NCBI GenBank assembly: GCA_963732225.1
Contig: CAVSYR010000004.1
Coordinates: 91,654 to 155,653, forward strand
Source: VRUE01 sp963732225
Lineage (GTDB): Bacteria; Actinomycetota; Thermoleophilia; Solirubrobacterales; 70-9
Length of the DNA stretch: 64,000 nucleotides
Reading direction: 5' to 3'
The notes below the pieces were generated by a model. It saw only the letters and a program-made list of their open reading frames with translations. It made no database searches and was not told the DNA's origin. A program made the translations under genes and the position numbers. Positions 18,098 to 27,187 of the stretch are shown here, in pieces. Every line of letters begins with the position of its first letter. Within the stretch, counting starts at the first letter, position 1.

Positions 18098-19261
18098 CTA
18101 TTGGCAGTGGTCGTACCACATGTCGTAATTCTGGTATAGAGACAGACCGCTCGGTTCAGCTAGAAGCAAACCACCAAGCGTCCCATTATTGGTCATCTTT
18201 ATATCTGCGTGCCAGGTATAGAAACTGGCTTCCCCTATGTTGCGAACTTCGTTGTAGCTGTTCTGCCACTTGATGTTCCAAAACGTCTCGTGATTGAAGT
18301 TCAACAACGGGTAGTACCCAAATTCTGGTTCTTTTTTGCCGTTTCCGGGCCGCTCCGTGATCGACTCGGCTGACGAGCCGTCATAGTATTTAGGAGCTAG
18401 ACCGGTGGCAATCGGCCACGTCACGCCGGTTGATTCGTTCGACAGGTAGAAATACGCTTTGTATTCGGCAAGGTTGTATCCGGTGTAGAACCCCATGTAG
18501 CTATTGGCTTCAAACGGAACTTTTTCCATGAAGTACTGCGGTTCTAGGCCTCCGCGTTTTCCGTTGCCTTCTTCCCAATACCCCTGCCACCAAATCGTAT
18601 GTTGATTGTTGGTTGCCGTCCCTGTACCCGATTGAAGAAGCTTGCCGGAACCATTCCAACCGCCAAGCCCGAGCCAGTTCGATACAAGCGCTGTTGATTT
18701 ACATGAGGCATAGGCGTTGCCGGAGGGCTCATAGAAATGCCCAAAGGTTGCAACCGACCGCTCCCCTTCATTACTGTGGACCATGTGCCCTGCCCAATGT
18801 TGGTTGTAGAGGGGGGAGTTCTGGACCGGTTCGCTATTGGTCGAGCCAGGATCAACCGGACCTTCACAGGTAATCGGCGGTCCGGCTTCCTTAAATCCTG
18901 ATACCAGGCCTTCCCAGTCGGAAAGGCTTTGCTGAGTGACATCCTTACCTTCTGCGTCCCCAGGACGCGGCGGAAAGCTGTACCGAGCAACTTCCTCGTC
19001 ACTAGCCTTCAACGGATCGAAGCCCTGCGGCGGCTGCCCAATTGTCTCGGTATTGCCTTCATCGCCATAGCTGAACGTGTAGGTGCTTCCGCCGTCCGGG
19101 TAGCGGGTGACCTTAGCCATGTCGCTGCTGTAGTCGGTCCGACCGACTTCGCACTTTTCGACATGCCCTGGTTCGTCTTGGCTGATATCAGCTGCCTGCG
19201 CTGAGGCTGCCGTGACAAGTACGCAGAGGACAAATAGGGCTAGAGCCCCTACCTTCTTCAC
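18098..19261 (-). CDS. Secreted protein resembling G1 (eqolisin) peptidases
   Basis: 387 aa with a signal peptide ('LALFVLCVLVTAASAQA'). The region from about residue 155 carries 'NQHWAGHMVHSNEGERSVAT', 'STALVSNWLGLGGWNGSGK', 'LLQSGTGTATNNQHTIWWQG' and 'YKAYFYLSNESTGVTWPIAT'. This order (W-A-G opening, W-x-G-x-GG, L-Q-x-G, paired W, then N-x-T-G) resembles glutamic peptidases of family G1, whose catalytic residues are a Gln and a Glu. The assignment is by motif memory and unproven, and the Glu cannot be fixed by eye. The gene is clearly AT-richer than its neighbours (30 of 60 bases G+C at 18121-18180), which suggests recent transfer. It is first in a two-gene operon. Confidence 0.6.
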   Translation of the reverse strand: MKKVGALALFVLCVLVTAASAQAADISQDEPGHVEKCEVGRTDYSSDMAKVTRYPDGGSTYTFSYGDEGNTETIGQPPQGFDPLKASDEEVARYSFPPRPGDAEGKDVTQQSLSDWEGLVSGFKEAGPPITCEGPVDPGSTNSEPVQNSPLYNQHWAGHMVHSNEGERSVATFGHFYEPSGNAYASCKSTALVSNWLGLGGWNGSGKLLQSGTGTATNNQHTIWWQGYWEEGNGKRGGLEPQYFMEKVPFEANSYMGFYTGYNLAEYKAYFYLSNESTGVTWPIATGLAPKYYDGSSAESITERPGNGKKEPEFGYYPLLNFNHETFWNIKWQNSYNEVRNIGEASFYTWHADIKMTNNGTLGGLLLAEPSGLSLYQNYDMWYDHCQ

Positions 19262-19265
19262 TTGG

Positions 19266-19490
19266 CGTCTCCCTTGCAGTGTGGCTGGGCCTGATCACCC
19301 AACCCGGCGCGACGCTATCAGTTGCGGTCAGGGGTACAGCTTTTTATTGTGCTTACTTGTTATCCCAACTATTCACACATACTTGTCATGCCAATACTCT
19401 CAAAACAGTGTGTGTGTACCTGTCGTACGGGCGCTATGCGCACTGTGAGCCCGAGTCTGGCGCAGATTCGCCGCTATACCCGCTTCGGGA
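19266..19490. other. AT-rich intergenic segment
   Basis: It lies upstream of the secreted-protein operon and downstream of the DUF488 gene. Composition is markedly AT-rich around 19330-19420. It is the likely promoter region of the operon starting at 19261. No gene is supported. Confidence 0.4.
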
Positions 19491-19961
19491 TCAGAGATGT
19501 ATTGCCCTCAGCCCGGGGCAGTGTTCGGCGAGGTGCTCGCAGACCAGGCGGCGGTGGCAGTGCTCGGCGCTCGCCTCGCTGCAGAGCAGCGCCGTCGGGG
19601 TCGCGAAGTCGGCGGGGTCGAGGGCGGACTCGATCCGGCGCTCGGCGAGCAGGGCCTCGAAGTCGCGCACGTATGCGGCCCACTCGCCGCCCTGCTTTTT
19701 GTAGGCGTCGAGGATCTCCTGGGTCGGGGCGAGCAGCGGCTCGTGCTCGTAGCGGGCGCCGAGCAGCTCGCGCAGGAAGTAGGGCAGGTCGCGGGCCTTG
19801 GCGAAGCCGGCCAGCTGCGAGCTGTTGTTGAGGCGGACATCGAGCAGGCGTCCGACGCCCACCTGCTTCAGGCGGCCGAAGAAATCCTCGGCCGTTGACT
19901 GCGTGAAACCGATTGTGTAGATCTCGAGCGGTCCTGCGGCTCGCGCGCTGATCGTCTCCAT
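19491..19961 (-). CDS. DUF488 family protein
   Basis: 156 aa from the ATG at 19961, which immediately precedes the conserved opening 'LEIYTIGFTQSTAEDFFGRL'. DUF488 hallmarks follow: 'RLLDVRLNNSSQLAGFAK', 'LPYFLRELLGARYEHEPLLA', and the C-terminal 'LLCSEASAEHCHRRLVCEHL', a Cys/Glu/His cluster typical of the family. The biochemical role of DUF488 is not settled. A longer open frame upstream has no coding character. It is adjacent to the exported helical protein on the same strand (stop at 19988). Confidence 0.88.
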   Translation of the reverse strand: METISARAAGPLEIYTIGFTQSTAEDFFGRLKQVGVGRLLDVRLNNSSQLAGFAKARDLPYFLRELLGARYEHEPLLAPTQEILDAYKKQGGEWAAYVRDFEALLAERRIESALDPADFATPTALLCSEASAEHCHRRLVCEHLAEHCPGLRAIHL

Positions 19962-19987
19962 CGATGGACCAGCACCTGCAGCGGTGC

Positions 19988-20476
19988 TCACCCGAACCTC
20001 GAGAACTTGAAGCTGCAGTAGTCGAAGCCGAAGGCGAGGGTGACGTTGTTGGCGAGATTGCCGTTGTGGATGAAATGCGAGAGCGAGCGTTGCGCCTCGA
20101 TGTTCTTGCCGGCGTGCAGCTGCAGCGCGATCTGCCTCAGGTAGTCCTCCTGGCGGTTCAGGTAGCCGAACCACTTGGCGAGCTTGGCCGCATCGGCGGG
20201 CGGGCGGGGAACCCTGGCGATCCGTTCGATCGTGCCCGCGAAGATCTTCGCGGCGCCTTCGAACTTGTCAGCCGCGAGCGCATTGCGGCCCTTGCGCACG
20301 TCGCGGCGGGCGCCGTTCATCGTCTGTTCGGTGGCCTGCTCGCGGGGCTTGCAGGTCCTCTCCAGCTCTTCGACGTATTCGGCGCGGGTCGGGCTCGCGG
20401 CCGAGAGCGCGCCCGGCGCCAGGCACAAGAGCGTCGAGATGACGATGAGGATCGCGGCGATGCTCCACCTGCCCAT
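19988..20476 (-). CDS. Small exported helical protein, unknown function
   Basis: 162 aa. Signal peptide 'AAILIVISTLLCLAPGALSA', then an all-helical mature region with charged heptad-like stretches ('EYVEELERTCKPREQATEQT', 'AAKLAKWFGYLNRQEDYLRQ') and a C-terminal 'FGFDYCSFKFSRFG' that offers a second cysteine for a disulfide with 'RTCK'. I recognise the general type from Thermoleophilia but no function. It ends 26 bases upstream of the DUF488 start and is probably co-transcribed with it. Confidence 0.65.
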   Translation of the reverse strand: MGRWSIAAILIVISTLLCLAPGALSAASPTRAEYVEELERTCKPREQATEQTMNGARRDVRKGRNALAADKFEGAAKIFAGTIERIARVPRPPADAAKLAKWFGYLNRQEDYLRQIALQLHAGKNIEAQRSLSHFIHNGNLANNVTLAFGFDYCSFKFSRFG

Positions 20477-20631
20477 TTACTCGACCTGCTCCCTCTCCCT
20501 GGCCGCTCCCGCGCCACCGACTGCTCGGTCGGCGCCCGACTTACGGCGCATCATAGTTCCATTTCGCTCTGTCGGTGAAAGCCGCCGTCGACCACAGTCG
20601 TTAAGCGCCAAGCAGCGAATCGACCAGCTGT

Positions 20632-21898
20632 TCAACCACTCGCGGCTCGAGTCGCATAAGCGCACGGCATGTCGCGGATGACGACATTGGTCCAGCGCTG
20701 CTGCTCCTGCAGTCGCTCCATCGAGACGCGCGTTGGTCGTTGTGCAGAAGATGACAACGGCGTCATAGGCGTCGTTTTGAAGATCGATACGCGGCGCGAG
20801 GGTCCGGCGTTGCGTGCCGCGAGCCGGACGTTGAAGGCGTAGCACCTCCCTCGAATCTGACCTCGGCACCGGGCGACTTGCGGTTCGCCGTACTGTCGAG
20901 CCAAGAGCCGACGGGAAATCCAGTCGAGCCTCGGGTGTCCGGGCGGCTACGTAGAGGCGAAGCTCATTCAGAGCATGCCACCGCTTTATCGCACCACCAG
21001 GCGCCCGGAAAAGGCACAGGGAGGTCCGGCGAGTCGGTTGCCGACCATGGTGAGATTATCCATTCGGTTCCCCGACCAGACAAGGCTGACGCGCGACGTA
21101 GTTGGCATCGATCAGCTCCGCGATGATCTGCTCGGTCCTCTCCGGGGAAGCGCCTAGGAATCGGCCGAGCTGGTCTATGCGGATTGCCCCTTGTTCGGAG
21201 ATCAGCCGCAAGATCGGCAGCTCCTCAGCAGTGGGCTGACGCTTCGCCTCGCGCCTCGGCCGCGCCTCGGGCTCGGAGAATGATCCCGGCGGTAGGTCGC
21301 GGACGATGAGGTTCGGCCAGGTCCCCTCCGCCTTGAGGCGACGGAGGAGGCGGCCGTCGCGGGCGCGCAGAAGTAGACGACGGCGTCATAGCGGTCGCAG
21401 TTGTCGGTGAGGAGCCGTCGGTAGTGGCGCTTGCTCTTGGCGCTGAGCTCGACCTCGATTGCGTGGCGCTCGCCATTCACCTCGAAGAGACCGTCCGGTA
21501 TCTGCGCGCCGAGGGCTTGCTCCCCGAGCTGGGTCTCGCTGAGCCAGCGTCCCTGTGGTTCGCGCTCTTCGAGGTGAAGGCGGACCTGGTTGACGGCGCG
21601 TCGGTGTTTGAGAGTCATGTGGAAGGGCCCCCGGGCCTGGTGGCTGAGACCAGTACCGGCGACGGAGGCGCCCTCGCGGGTCAACCAAACCCAGGGCGCA
21701 GTCGTTGACGTAGAAGGCCCGGGCTTTGGCAAGCCGATCTTCTTCAACTGCTCGACGAGTTCTCGGCTTCGGATAGATCGGAACTCAAAAAGCGAGCCAG
21801 CTGGTCGAGCGGGAGCGCGCTCTGCTCAGAGATAGCCCGAAGCGCCGTGCGGCGCTGCGGCCTGCGGTGCGATCGGTTGTCGACGTCTGGGTCTGCAT
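20632..21898 (-). CDS. Replic_Relax-like protein with two tandem modules (frameshifted)
   Basis: Two related modules can be read across several frames. Module 1: winged-helix 'ALRAISEQSALPLDQLARFL', then 'GPFHMTLKHRRAVNQVRLHL', 'GAQIPDGLFEVNGERHAIEV', 'SAKSKRHYRRLL', 'YDAVVYFCAP' and 'WPNLIVRDLPPGSF'. Module 2 repeats the order: 'ILRLISEQGAIRIDQLGRFL', 'HALNELRLYVAARTPEARLD', 'YDAVVIFCTTT', 'WTNVVIRDMP'. PD-G, E-V-E and YDAVVYF motifs match replication-relaxation proteins of actinobacterial plasmids and integrative elements, which act at the mobilisation or replication origin. At least five shifts, and a stop between modules, leave open whether this is one protein, two genes or a relic. Confidence 0.6.
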
Positions 21899-22087
21899 GC
21901 CCGAGCCAGGGCACGCTTCGCGTGCGAGGCTGCGAGTGGCTGCAGGCCAAGACGGTGTGAGCCAACGATGGGAGATCGAGGCGCGGCCGGTGCAGCCAAT
22001 TCCTGGAGGTAGATGGGCCTGCTTGTCGGACGGTAGACCAGCAGGTCTGGCTCAATGGGAGTCTCATCCAGTGGGTCGAGACCGGCC

Positions 22088-22643
22088 TCAGTGCTGCACG
22101 CCGTCCTCGGCGGAGTGGAAGTCACCGCCGCAGCGACCCCAGGCGCCGCGGCCGGCGCGACGGGCTGAGCGCTGCGCGGCTTCGAAGCGCGGCAGGCCGT
22201 CGAAGCGCTGATCGTCGTAGCGGTAGACGTAGGCGAGGCCGCGACGCAGCTGGGCGATTTCGAGCTGGCGGCCGGCGATGAAGGCGTGGGCGAGGAGGCG
22301 GCCGTAGCGGTCTTCGGGGTCGGCGACCGAGTCGGGACGCAGGGTGACCGTCGGCGCCTTCGGGCGCGAGGCGTTCCATCGAGGCGGCGGCGGCCTGCGC
22401 GCCGCACTCGGTCGGGTAGCCGGGCCGGACGTCCTCGGGGGTGTCGATGCCGACCAGGCGCACGTAGGCGAGCTCGCCGGAGCGGCAGCGGACCCGCAGG
22501 GTGTCGCCGTCGACGGCGTAGGCGACCTTCGCTCGGATTGCGACGCGGGCGGCGTCAGGCGCCATCTCAGGCGCCGCGGCCGCCGTGCAGCCCATCGCAC
22601 CCGCGGCGATGACAGCAGCAACGATGGCAGAGAGGGCCTTCAT
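22088..22643 (-). CDS. Secreted thermonuclease (SNase-like), one frameshift
   Basis: About 184 aa. The N-terminal signal ('AIVAAVIAAGAMGCTAAAA') has a cysteine that could be a lipoprotein site, although the lipobox is weak. The SNase fold shows 'AYAVDGDTLRVRCRSG' (first catalytic strand with Asp), 'VRLVGIDTPEDV' (Asp of the Ca site), and after the shift 'DRYGRLLAHAFIAGRQLE' (Arg and Tyr), 'QLRRGLAYVYRY' and 'FEAAQRSARRAGRGAWG'. Family members are Ca-dependent, sugar-nonspecific nucleases. The single shift near 22365 is explained by one extra G: removing it gives the expected E-G-A-T-V-T. It lies inside the mobile-element-like array but carries its own signal peptide. Confidence 0.8.
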
Positions 22644-22685
22644 TGCTGAAGCAAATCGATCGTGATCAGTGTCATTTGCTACGCA

Positions 22686-23154
22686 TCATTCCGCACGGTC
22701 TGAGAGGCCTCGCCTGACATGAGCAAGCAGCTCATCCGCCGAGCAGGGGCCGGAGAGCGACTCGAACCATCCCTGCCCCTCTGTGTCGGGGTAGACACCA
22801 ACAAGGAACGGACCACCCTGCGCGCCTTCTGAGTCCGTGACCCACACCGTTCGGCCAGGAATCGTCGGCGAGGTCACCTCGGCGACCCAGATTCCGCCGC
22901 CGGTGTGGTGCAAACGCGCATCCATCCCGTTGGCTCTGAGGAGGCGGATCGCTCGCGCTTCAGCGGTTTCCAAGGTCAGCTCGATGTCGATTCCAGACCA
23001 CCTCGGGATGAAATTGCGCCAACCACTCGATCGAGGGCGGCTGATTCTCGAACAATGCAGCCACCGCAGCCCTGACGCTGCCACCCTCCGCCTCGACGAT
23101 CACGTCTCCCCTGGTGGAGTCCTCCAGGACTGCGCGAAGCTGAGCACGGATCAT
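22686..23154 (-). CDS. Hypothetical protein of the mobile-element array
   Basis: About 155 aa with one shift near 23005. N-part 'IRAQLRAVLEDSTRGDVIVE' and 'ALFENQPPSIEWLAQFHPE'; C-part 'TAEARAIRLLRANGMDARLH', 'GGGIWVAEVTSPTIPGRTVW' and 'CSADELLAHVRRGL'. I do not recognise the family. The ATG at 23154 shares its A with the stop of the upstream gene (TGATG), so translation is coupled. Confidence 0.55.
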
Positions 23155-23325
23155 CAGAGGTCCTCCTCTTCCAGTTCGACCGGTGAGCCGTCATCGAGCG
23201 AGGCACGGGCTCGATCGGATTGGAAAGCTCGACCTCTTCGGTCACCTTTCTGCGATGCGCTGTGCCTGGGCACCGTCAGTCGCCTTGACGACCACGAAGG
23301 CGTGAAACTCGTAGATCGGGGTCAC
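23154..23325 (-). CDS. Small acidic hypothetical protein
   Basis: About 57 aa, with one or two base errors near 23245 and 23205. Reads 'VTPIYEFHAFVVVKATDGAQ', then 'RVTEEVELSNPIEP', then 'ASLDDGSPVELEEEDL'. The GTG at 23325 overlaps the upstream stop (GTGA), and its stop overlaps the next ATG. The tight overlaps are the best evidence that it is real. Function unknown. Confidence 0.5.
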
Positions 23326-24278
23326 CTCTGGGCCCCCTTCCAGCCCCGACGGCAGCGCCGCTTCAAGGCGCCTGCGACGCGGTCGACAACGGCCGCGTAT
23401 CGCACGGCGACAGCGCTCTCGACTGACCACTCGGCAGGGACTGCGATCGGCTCGCTGTTCCCGTGGAGCCGGCGAAGGCGCAAACGCAGGAGGCGACCGA
23501 CCGCGCTACGACCTCGCTTCTCGCCATCGCAGAACTTGAGGCCGCGCCGACGCGGATCTTCGTCGATCAGAAGGTTGGCCAGCTCGTAGATCAGCCTGTC
23601 CGCGCGAGCGGCGGGGGGGAAATCGGGAGACGCATCGATCACGATCTCCCCCGTGCCCGGCTCGTGATAGCCGCGCACCGCTGCCGGCGATCGGTTCGAA
23701 GTTCACGGGAGAGCCGATTTCCGAGGCGAACTTGATCAGTTGGCCCGAGCACGCAGATCAACTTGTGGGCCTCGCTCGGCTCGGGTGCGCGGCTCTTCCT
23801 CAGCGGGCTCTGGAAGCTCGGGCAACGGACGCACTTGGTGCTGATCGAAGACCGGGACCAAGACGCAGCTCGCCTTCTGGCTTCTCCTCAGGCGGCGAGC
23901 CGGCCTCTTCCCAATCACCGACCGCGGACTTCGCAGCGGGAACGTGCGCCCATACGCGAATCGGCGTCTCATCGCTTCGCACCTCGTAGCCGAGCGTCAG
24001 CCATCCCCGGGCGCCGGCGACGCTCGCGGGCGCCCGGTCGCTGGTTGGCCACGAGCAGCGTGTTGTAGAGATTCAGGCCCGTGCTGCCCAGATGGCAGCG
24101 AACCTCGAGCCAGCGCTGCCAGCCCTCAGGAGTTCGAATCGCTTCCATTGCTTCCTGGGTCAGGCCGTCGGCAGCGGCTCTCTCGAGGAGCGCTCGCTGG
24201 TGCTTCGAGCGTTTCTCTTCGCTGCGCGAGGTCTCCGCAGTCGGGCCGCGCCGTCTGAACAGACTCGACGGCGCTCAT
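23322..24278 (-). CDS. ArdC-like protein with degenerate metallopeptidase half (frameshifted)
   Basis: About 315 aa across at least four frames. N-part: 'ALLERAAADGLTQEAMEAIR', 'GWQRWLEVRCHLGSTGLNLY', 'NTLLVANQRPGA', 'RGWLTLGYEVRSDETPIRVW' and 'VPVFDQHQVRPLPELPEP'. This is the order of the ArdC-type single-strand-DNA-binding domain (Gln-rich LxxxQxPxA, then W..LGY.V, then VFD..Q). C-part: 'GYHEPGTGEIVIDASPDFPP' and 'RLIYELANLLIDED', the position where ArdC/ImmA-like proteins carry HExxH; here it reads YELAN, so the zinc site appears lost. ArdC proteins protect incoming DNA during conjugative transfer. Both ends overlap neighbours (ATGA and GTGA). Confidence 0.65.
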
Positions 24279-24701
24279 GGGGAAGCCTCGGAGTCGTCGG
24301 TGTCCCTGAGCGGCAACTGAGTGAAATCCTGGAGCGGCAGCTCTCGCGCCTCGATAAGTGACTCGACGAAGTCGGTGACGTCGTCTGGGTCGGCGATTTC
24401 GTTTGGCACCCAGATCCGGCAGAAGGTGAAGCTGGTGTGGTCGGCTGGGTCAGCGCATGTGTGTTGCACGTGCCATGAGCTGCTCGTCCGAGCCACTTCA
24501 TCGCGTTCGGTTCCGTCTCGGTATCCAATCGAAGCCCCCGACTCCTGACGCGCTGCCGTTGCCTGGAAAGAAGCTCAGCACCACTACCGGCCTAGCGTCG
24601 TATCGCTCCATGAGTGGACCACTTACGTTCAGCATCCTGCCCCCACGCTTCAGAGCGACACGCTCAGTCTCGATACCGATCCCGCGGTCGAACTTCAGCA
24701 C
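24275..24701 (-). CDS. Hypothetical protein of the mobile-element array
   Basis: About 141 aa with one shift near 24520. N-part 'LKFDRGIGIETERVALKRGG', 'GPLMERYDARPVVVLSFFPG'; C-part 'RTSSSWHVQHTCADPADHTS', 'FTFCRIWVPNEIADPDDVTD', ending 'LPLRDTDDSEASP'. No family recognised. GTG start at 24701 overlaps the preceding gene end and the stop overlaps the ArdC-like ATG. Confidence 0.55.
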
Positions 24702-25400
24702 GGACGATCCGATACCTGCACCTCGAAGAAGCCTTCGCCGCTCATGGAGTGACCTCGAAGCCGCGCGGCTGCTAGGACCGCCGGCACAGCGTAGAGGCGG
24801 CTGAAGGTCTCGAACAGCTCTGTCGGTGCATCGCCGGTGCTGAGTCCGCCGGTCAGGTAGACGGTTGCGCCGCGCAGCTCAACCAGGCGAGTCGCGGCTC
24901 TGTTGCAACTCCGCCTCCAGCTCGCCGAGCGAATCTCGCAACTCACCGCGGATTGCATCTAGACCAGCGTAGGTGTCGGTCGTGCTCCAGAACTCGTCGG
25001 GAATCTCGACATGGCCAGATTCACCGAGTCGATTTCCTTGCGGGCGGCGTCGAAGTCGGTGTTCTCCCGGACTCGATGACCAAGGCGGTGATGAGGAGGT
25101 CAGCGCCACTACCGATCGCCTCCCTTCGCTTCGTGGTGAATGATGCTGCGCAGTTGGCGAGGATCTGAAGGGGGTCTGCACAACCGAGGTGGTCGAGCCC
25201 GTGGAGGACGTTCGGTGACGGTGTCGATCGCAGCCCTGAGATCGCCGTCATCGGCGTCATCGTTTTGACCGCGGTCAGGCGTACCCGCATCGATGGCCGA
25301 AAGCCCGAGGATGGCCCAGCGCCTCCGCTCGGCGGAGCTGGACCCCTGCCGAGCGCGAACCGAGTTCTCTGCCGTTGTCTATGTGGCGATTACGGCTCAT
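24695..25400 (-). CDS. Hypothetical protein, heavily frameshifted
   Basis: About 235 aa assembled from at least five frame segments: 'ERRRWAILGLSAIDAGT', 'LHGLDHLGCADPLQILANCA', 'TKRREAIGSGADLLITALVI', 'TDFDAARKEIDSVNLAMS', 'FWSTTDTYAGLDAIRGELRD', 'LVELRGATVYLTGGLSTGDA', 'ELFETFSRLYAVPAVLAAAR'. The ATG at 25400 overlaps the stop of the upstream gene. No known domain. The order of segments is continuous on DNA, which supports one gene with base errors. Confidence 0.5.
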
Positions 25401-25662
25401 ATCCGCACCTCCAGCTGCGAGGAGCGAAGCAAAAGCCGATCCTCGGAAAGGCCGTGGGCGTTCGCGTAGCCTCGACGGTTTGGATAGCCGGGCTGGCGGT
25501 AGGACAGGGCACGTCCAAGGGACCCGGATCGAGCAGGGCGGGCGCGTAGCGCCAGAGCAAGGCGCGACAGCACTCCCGACAGCAGCACTCGGGAATCGAG
25601 ACTCCGGTCTGCTCGCAGAGGCAGGGATTGCTCATCGACCGCAAGACGGGCCGGGAGCTCAT
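25397..25662 (-). CDS. Cysteine-rich small protein
   Basis: About 88 aa. The ATG at 25662 overlaps the M48 protease stop (ATGA). The N-part contains 'NPCLCEQTGVSIPECCCREC', i.e. eight cysteines within about 22 residues, which suggests a metal site or disulfide knot. The frame probably shifts near 25520 to read 'GSLGRALSYRQPGYPNRRGY', 'ANAHGLSEDRLLLRSSQLEV' and then a stop overlapping the next ATG. Function unknown. Confidence 0.5.
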
Positions 25663-26577
25663 ATCGACCCGCCCCCATCGCCACCTCGCAGAGGCGCTCG
25701 ATACCGAAGCGCCACCGGCGGGTGCTGGCGCTTGCTGAAGATCCCGGCACCCGGCAGGTCCAACGCCTGCTCCTGGTCGCGCAGGTAGGAGGCGAGGTCC
25801 TCTGCCTGACCCAGAGACGCAGCGTAGGAATCGGCTGCATACTCACGCGCGCGCCAGTACGCGGCCCACGCCGGCGCCAGCAACCGCAGGGCGATGGTTC
25901 CTCCACTCAATCGAGCGATCAAGCGCATCAATGCCCACGGAATTGCGCCGTGCGGATCGGGGTTCCGCTCCACCTCGCTTCGCCGAGCGCTCTCGGTAGG
26001 TGAGAGCGCAAGGGGGTCATCCCACATTGAAAGCCGATTCAGCGCCTCGGTGATTCGGCCATCGAGGGTATTCGCGTGGCCGAGCTCATGGCCCATGACA
26101 GCGGCAAGCCCGTCGCATTCGACCATCGCCCGGCTGAAGATCACCACCCGGCCTCTGACCGCAGCAAAGGGCACCGGGTCGTCGAGCACCCGGTAGTCGG
26201 GTGCGCTCGGCAGCTGCGCTCGAGTGGCCCGCAGGAGGTCGAATGCGTCACCGAGTGCGGCGGCCTCTCGGCACTGGGGCGCCTGATGCCAAGGCGCCGC
26301 CCCCACACCCACCCTCGACCCGGAGGAAAAAGCCGAGGATCGACCACAGCACGGGTGCGAGGGCGGCGGCCCAGGCCCATCCCTCGGGGCTCAGCCCGAG
26401 AGGAAGCACGCTCCCCACGATCGCGGCTCCGAGATAGGTAAGGAGCCAGCGAGTGCTCACTCCAAGCAGCACCTCGACGACCAGCGTCAGCAGGTAGAGA
26501 ACAAGGCCGCCGGCGGCGCTGGGAAAGGTGGCGCGGCTGCGGCGGTGTACCTGGGTGCTGTCCGTCTGGGTGTGCAT
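25659..26577 (-). CDS. M48-family membrane metallopeptidase (one frameshift)
   Basis: About 306 aa. The N-part from the ATG at 26577 has two membrane segments ('GGLVLYLLTLVVEVLLGV', 'WAAALAPVLWSILGFFLRV'). After a shift near 26310 the peptidase domain reads 'YRVLDDPVPFAAVRGRVVIF', 'CDGLAAVMGHELGHANT' (HExxH zinc motif) and 'RAREYAADSYAASLGQAEDL' (third ligand Glu). This is the HtpX/M48B-like arrangement, facing the cytoplasm. It heads an array of about eight overlapping genes running down to 22686; M48 genes are frequent passengers of actinobacterial integrative elements. Confidence 0.8.
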
Positions 26578-26845
26578 GGGCGACCCAATGCACGCTCGCG
26601 TGCCACAAATGGGAGTCCTGTGCGCCCAGACGAGGGCTAGGTCCAGGGAATCGTGATGGCACGGCGGGCCGTGAGGTGGTTCTTCAACTCGGCCTCGTTT
26701 CTGTGGGCGTTGCCTTCCCCCGTCGATGCCGAGGGCTACGCACCCCGCCGGCAAGACCTGGCCACATAGAAAGCATTCGTCGAGGACGCTGACCGGCCCG
26801 GCCAGATTGCGAGCATCGGCTGGCCGAGATGGGAGACTTGGCGGC

Positions 26846-27055
26846 GTGAACGATCAGAAGGCAATCGAAGCGATGCTGGACCGTGCCGGCATCGTCTGGA
26901 CCTTCGTCGAGGAGGTCGAGAGGGCTGAGGAGGCTGCGGTGGTGCTGGAGGTCGAAGCGAAGACCGGGCCGAAGAACCTTGGCTATGGCCGTTTCGTGTC
27001 CCGCCTGGGCTTTGACGAGGACGGCTGCCTTGTGAATTGGGGTTGCTGGGAGTAA
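26846..27055 (+). CDS. Small hypothetical protein
   Basis: 69 aa, GTG start at 26846 with GGAG about 12 nt upstream. Sequence 'NDQKAIEAMLDRAGIVWTFV', 'EEAAVVLEVEAKTGP', ending 'DEDGCLVNWGCWE'. It is the first plus-strand gene after the minus-strand array, so 26578-26845 is a divergent promoter region. No function recognised. Confidence 0.5.
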   Translation: MNDQKAIEAMLDRAGIVWTFVEEVERAEEAAVVLEVEAKTGPKNLGYGRFVSRLGFDEDGCLVNWGCWE

Positions 27056-27140
27056 GTCTTAGCGTGCTCGTCTTCGGCGGGACTCGGTCCACCTGAATTT
27101 GTTTTCCGCTTGTTCAAGCGGTTAGGCGCCGTTCACGGAG

Positions 27141-27187
27141 ATCGCGCCAAACAAATGAAGCCAGACCAATCAATCGCCATCGTGCGG
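27141..27187. repeat. Cassette-border segment, copy A
   Basis: It contains CGCCAAACAA, six bases, then CCAGACCAA, then TCGCCAT. Copies B (39378) and C (41013) share this layout. On the minus strand it would read '*LVWLHLFGAISVNGA*'. It lies between the small gene ending at 27055 and the gene starting at 27339. Confidence 0.6.

Noticed and set aside
20878..21157. Small plus-strand genes opposite the Replic_Relax region
   Set aside because: No ribosome site or domain; the minus strand carries recognisable motifs.
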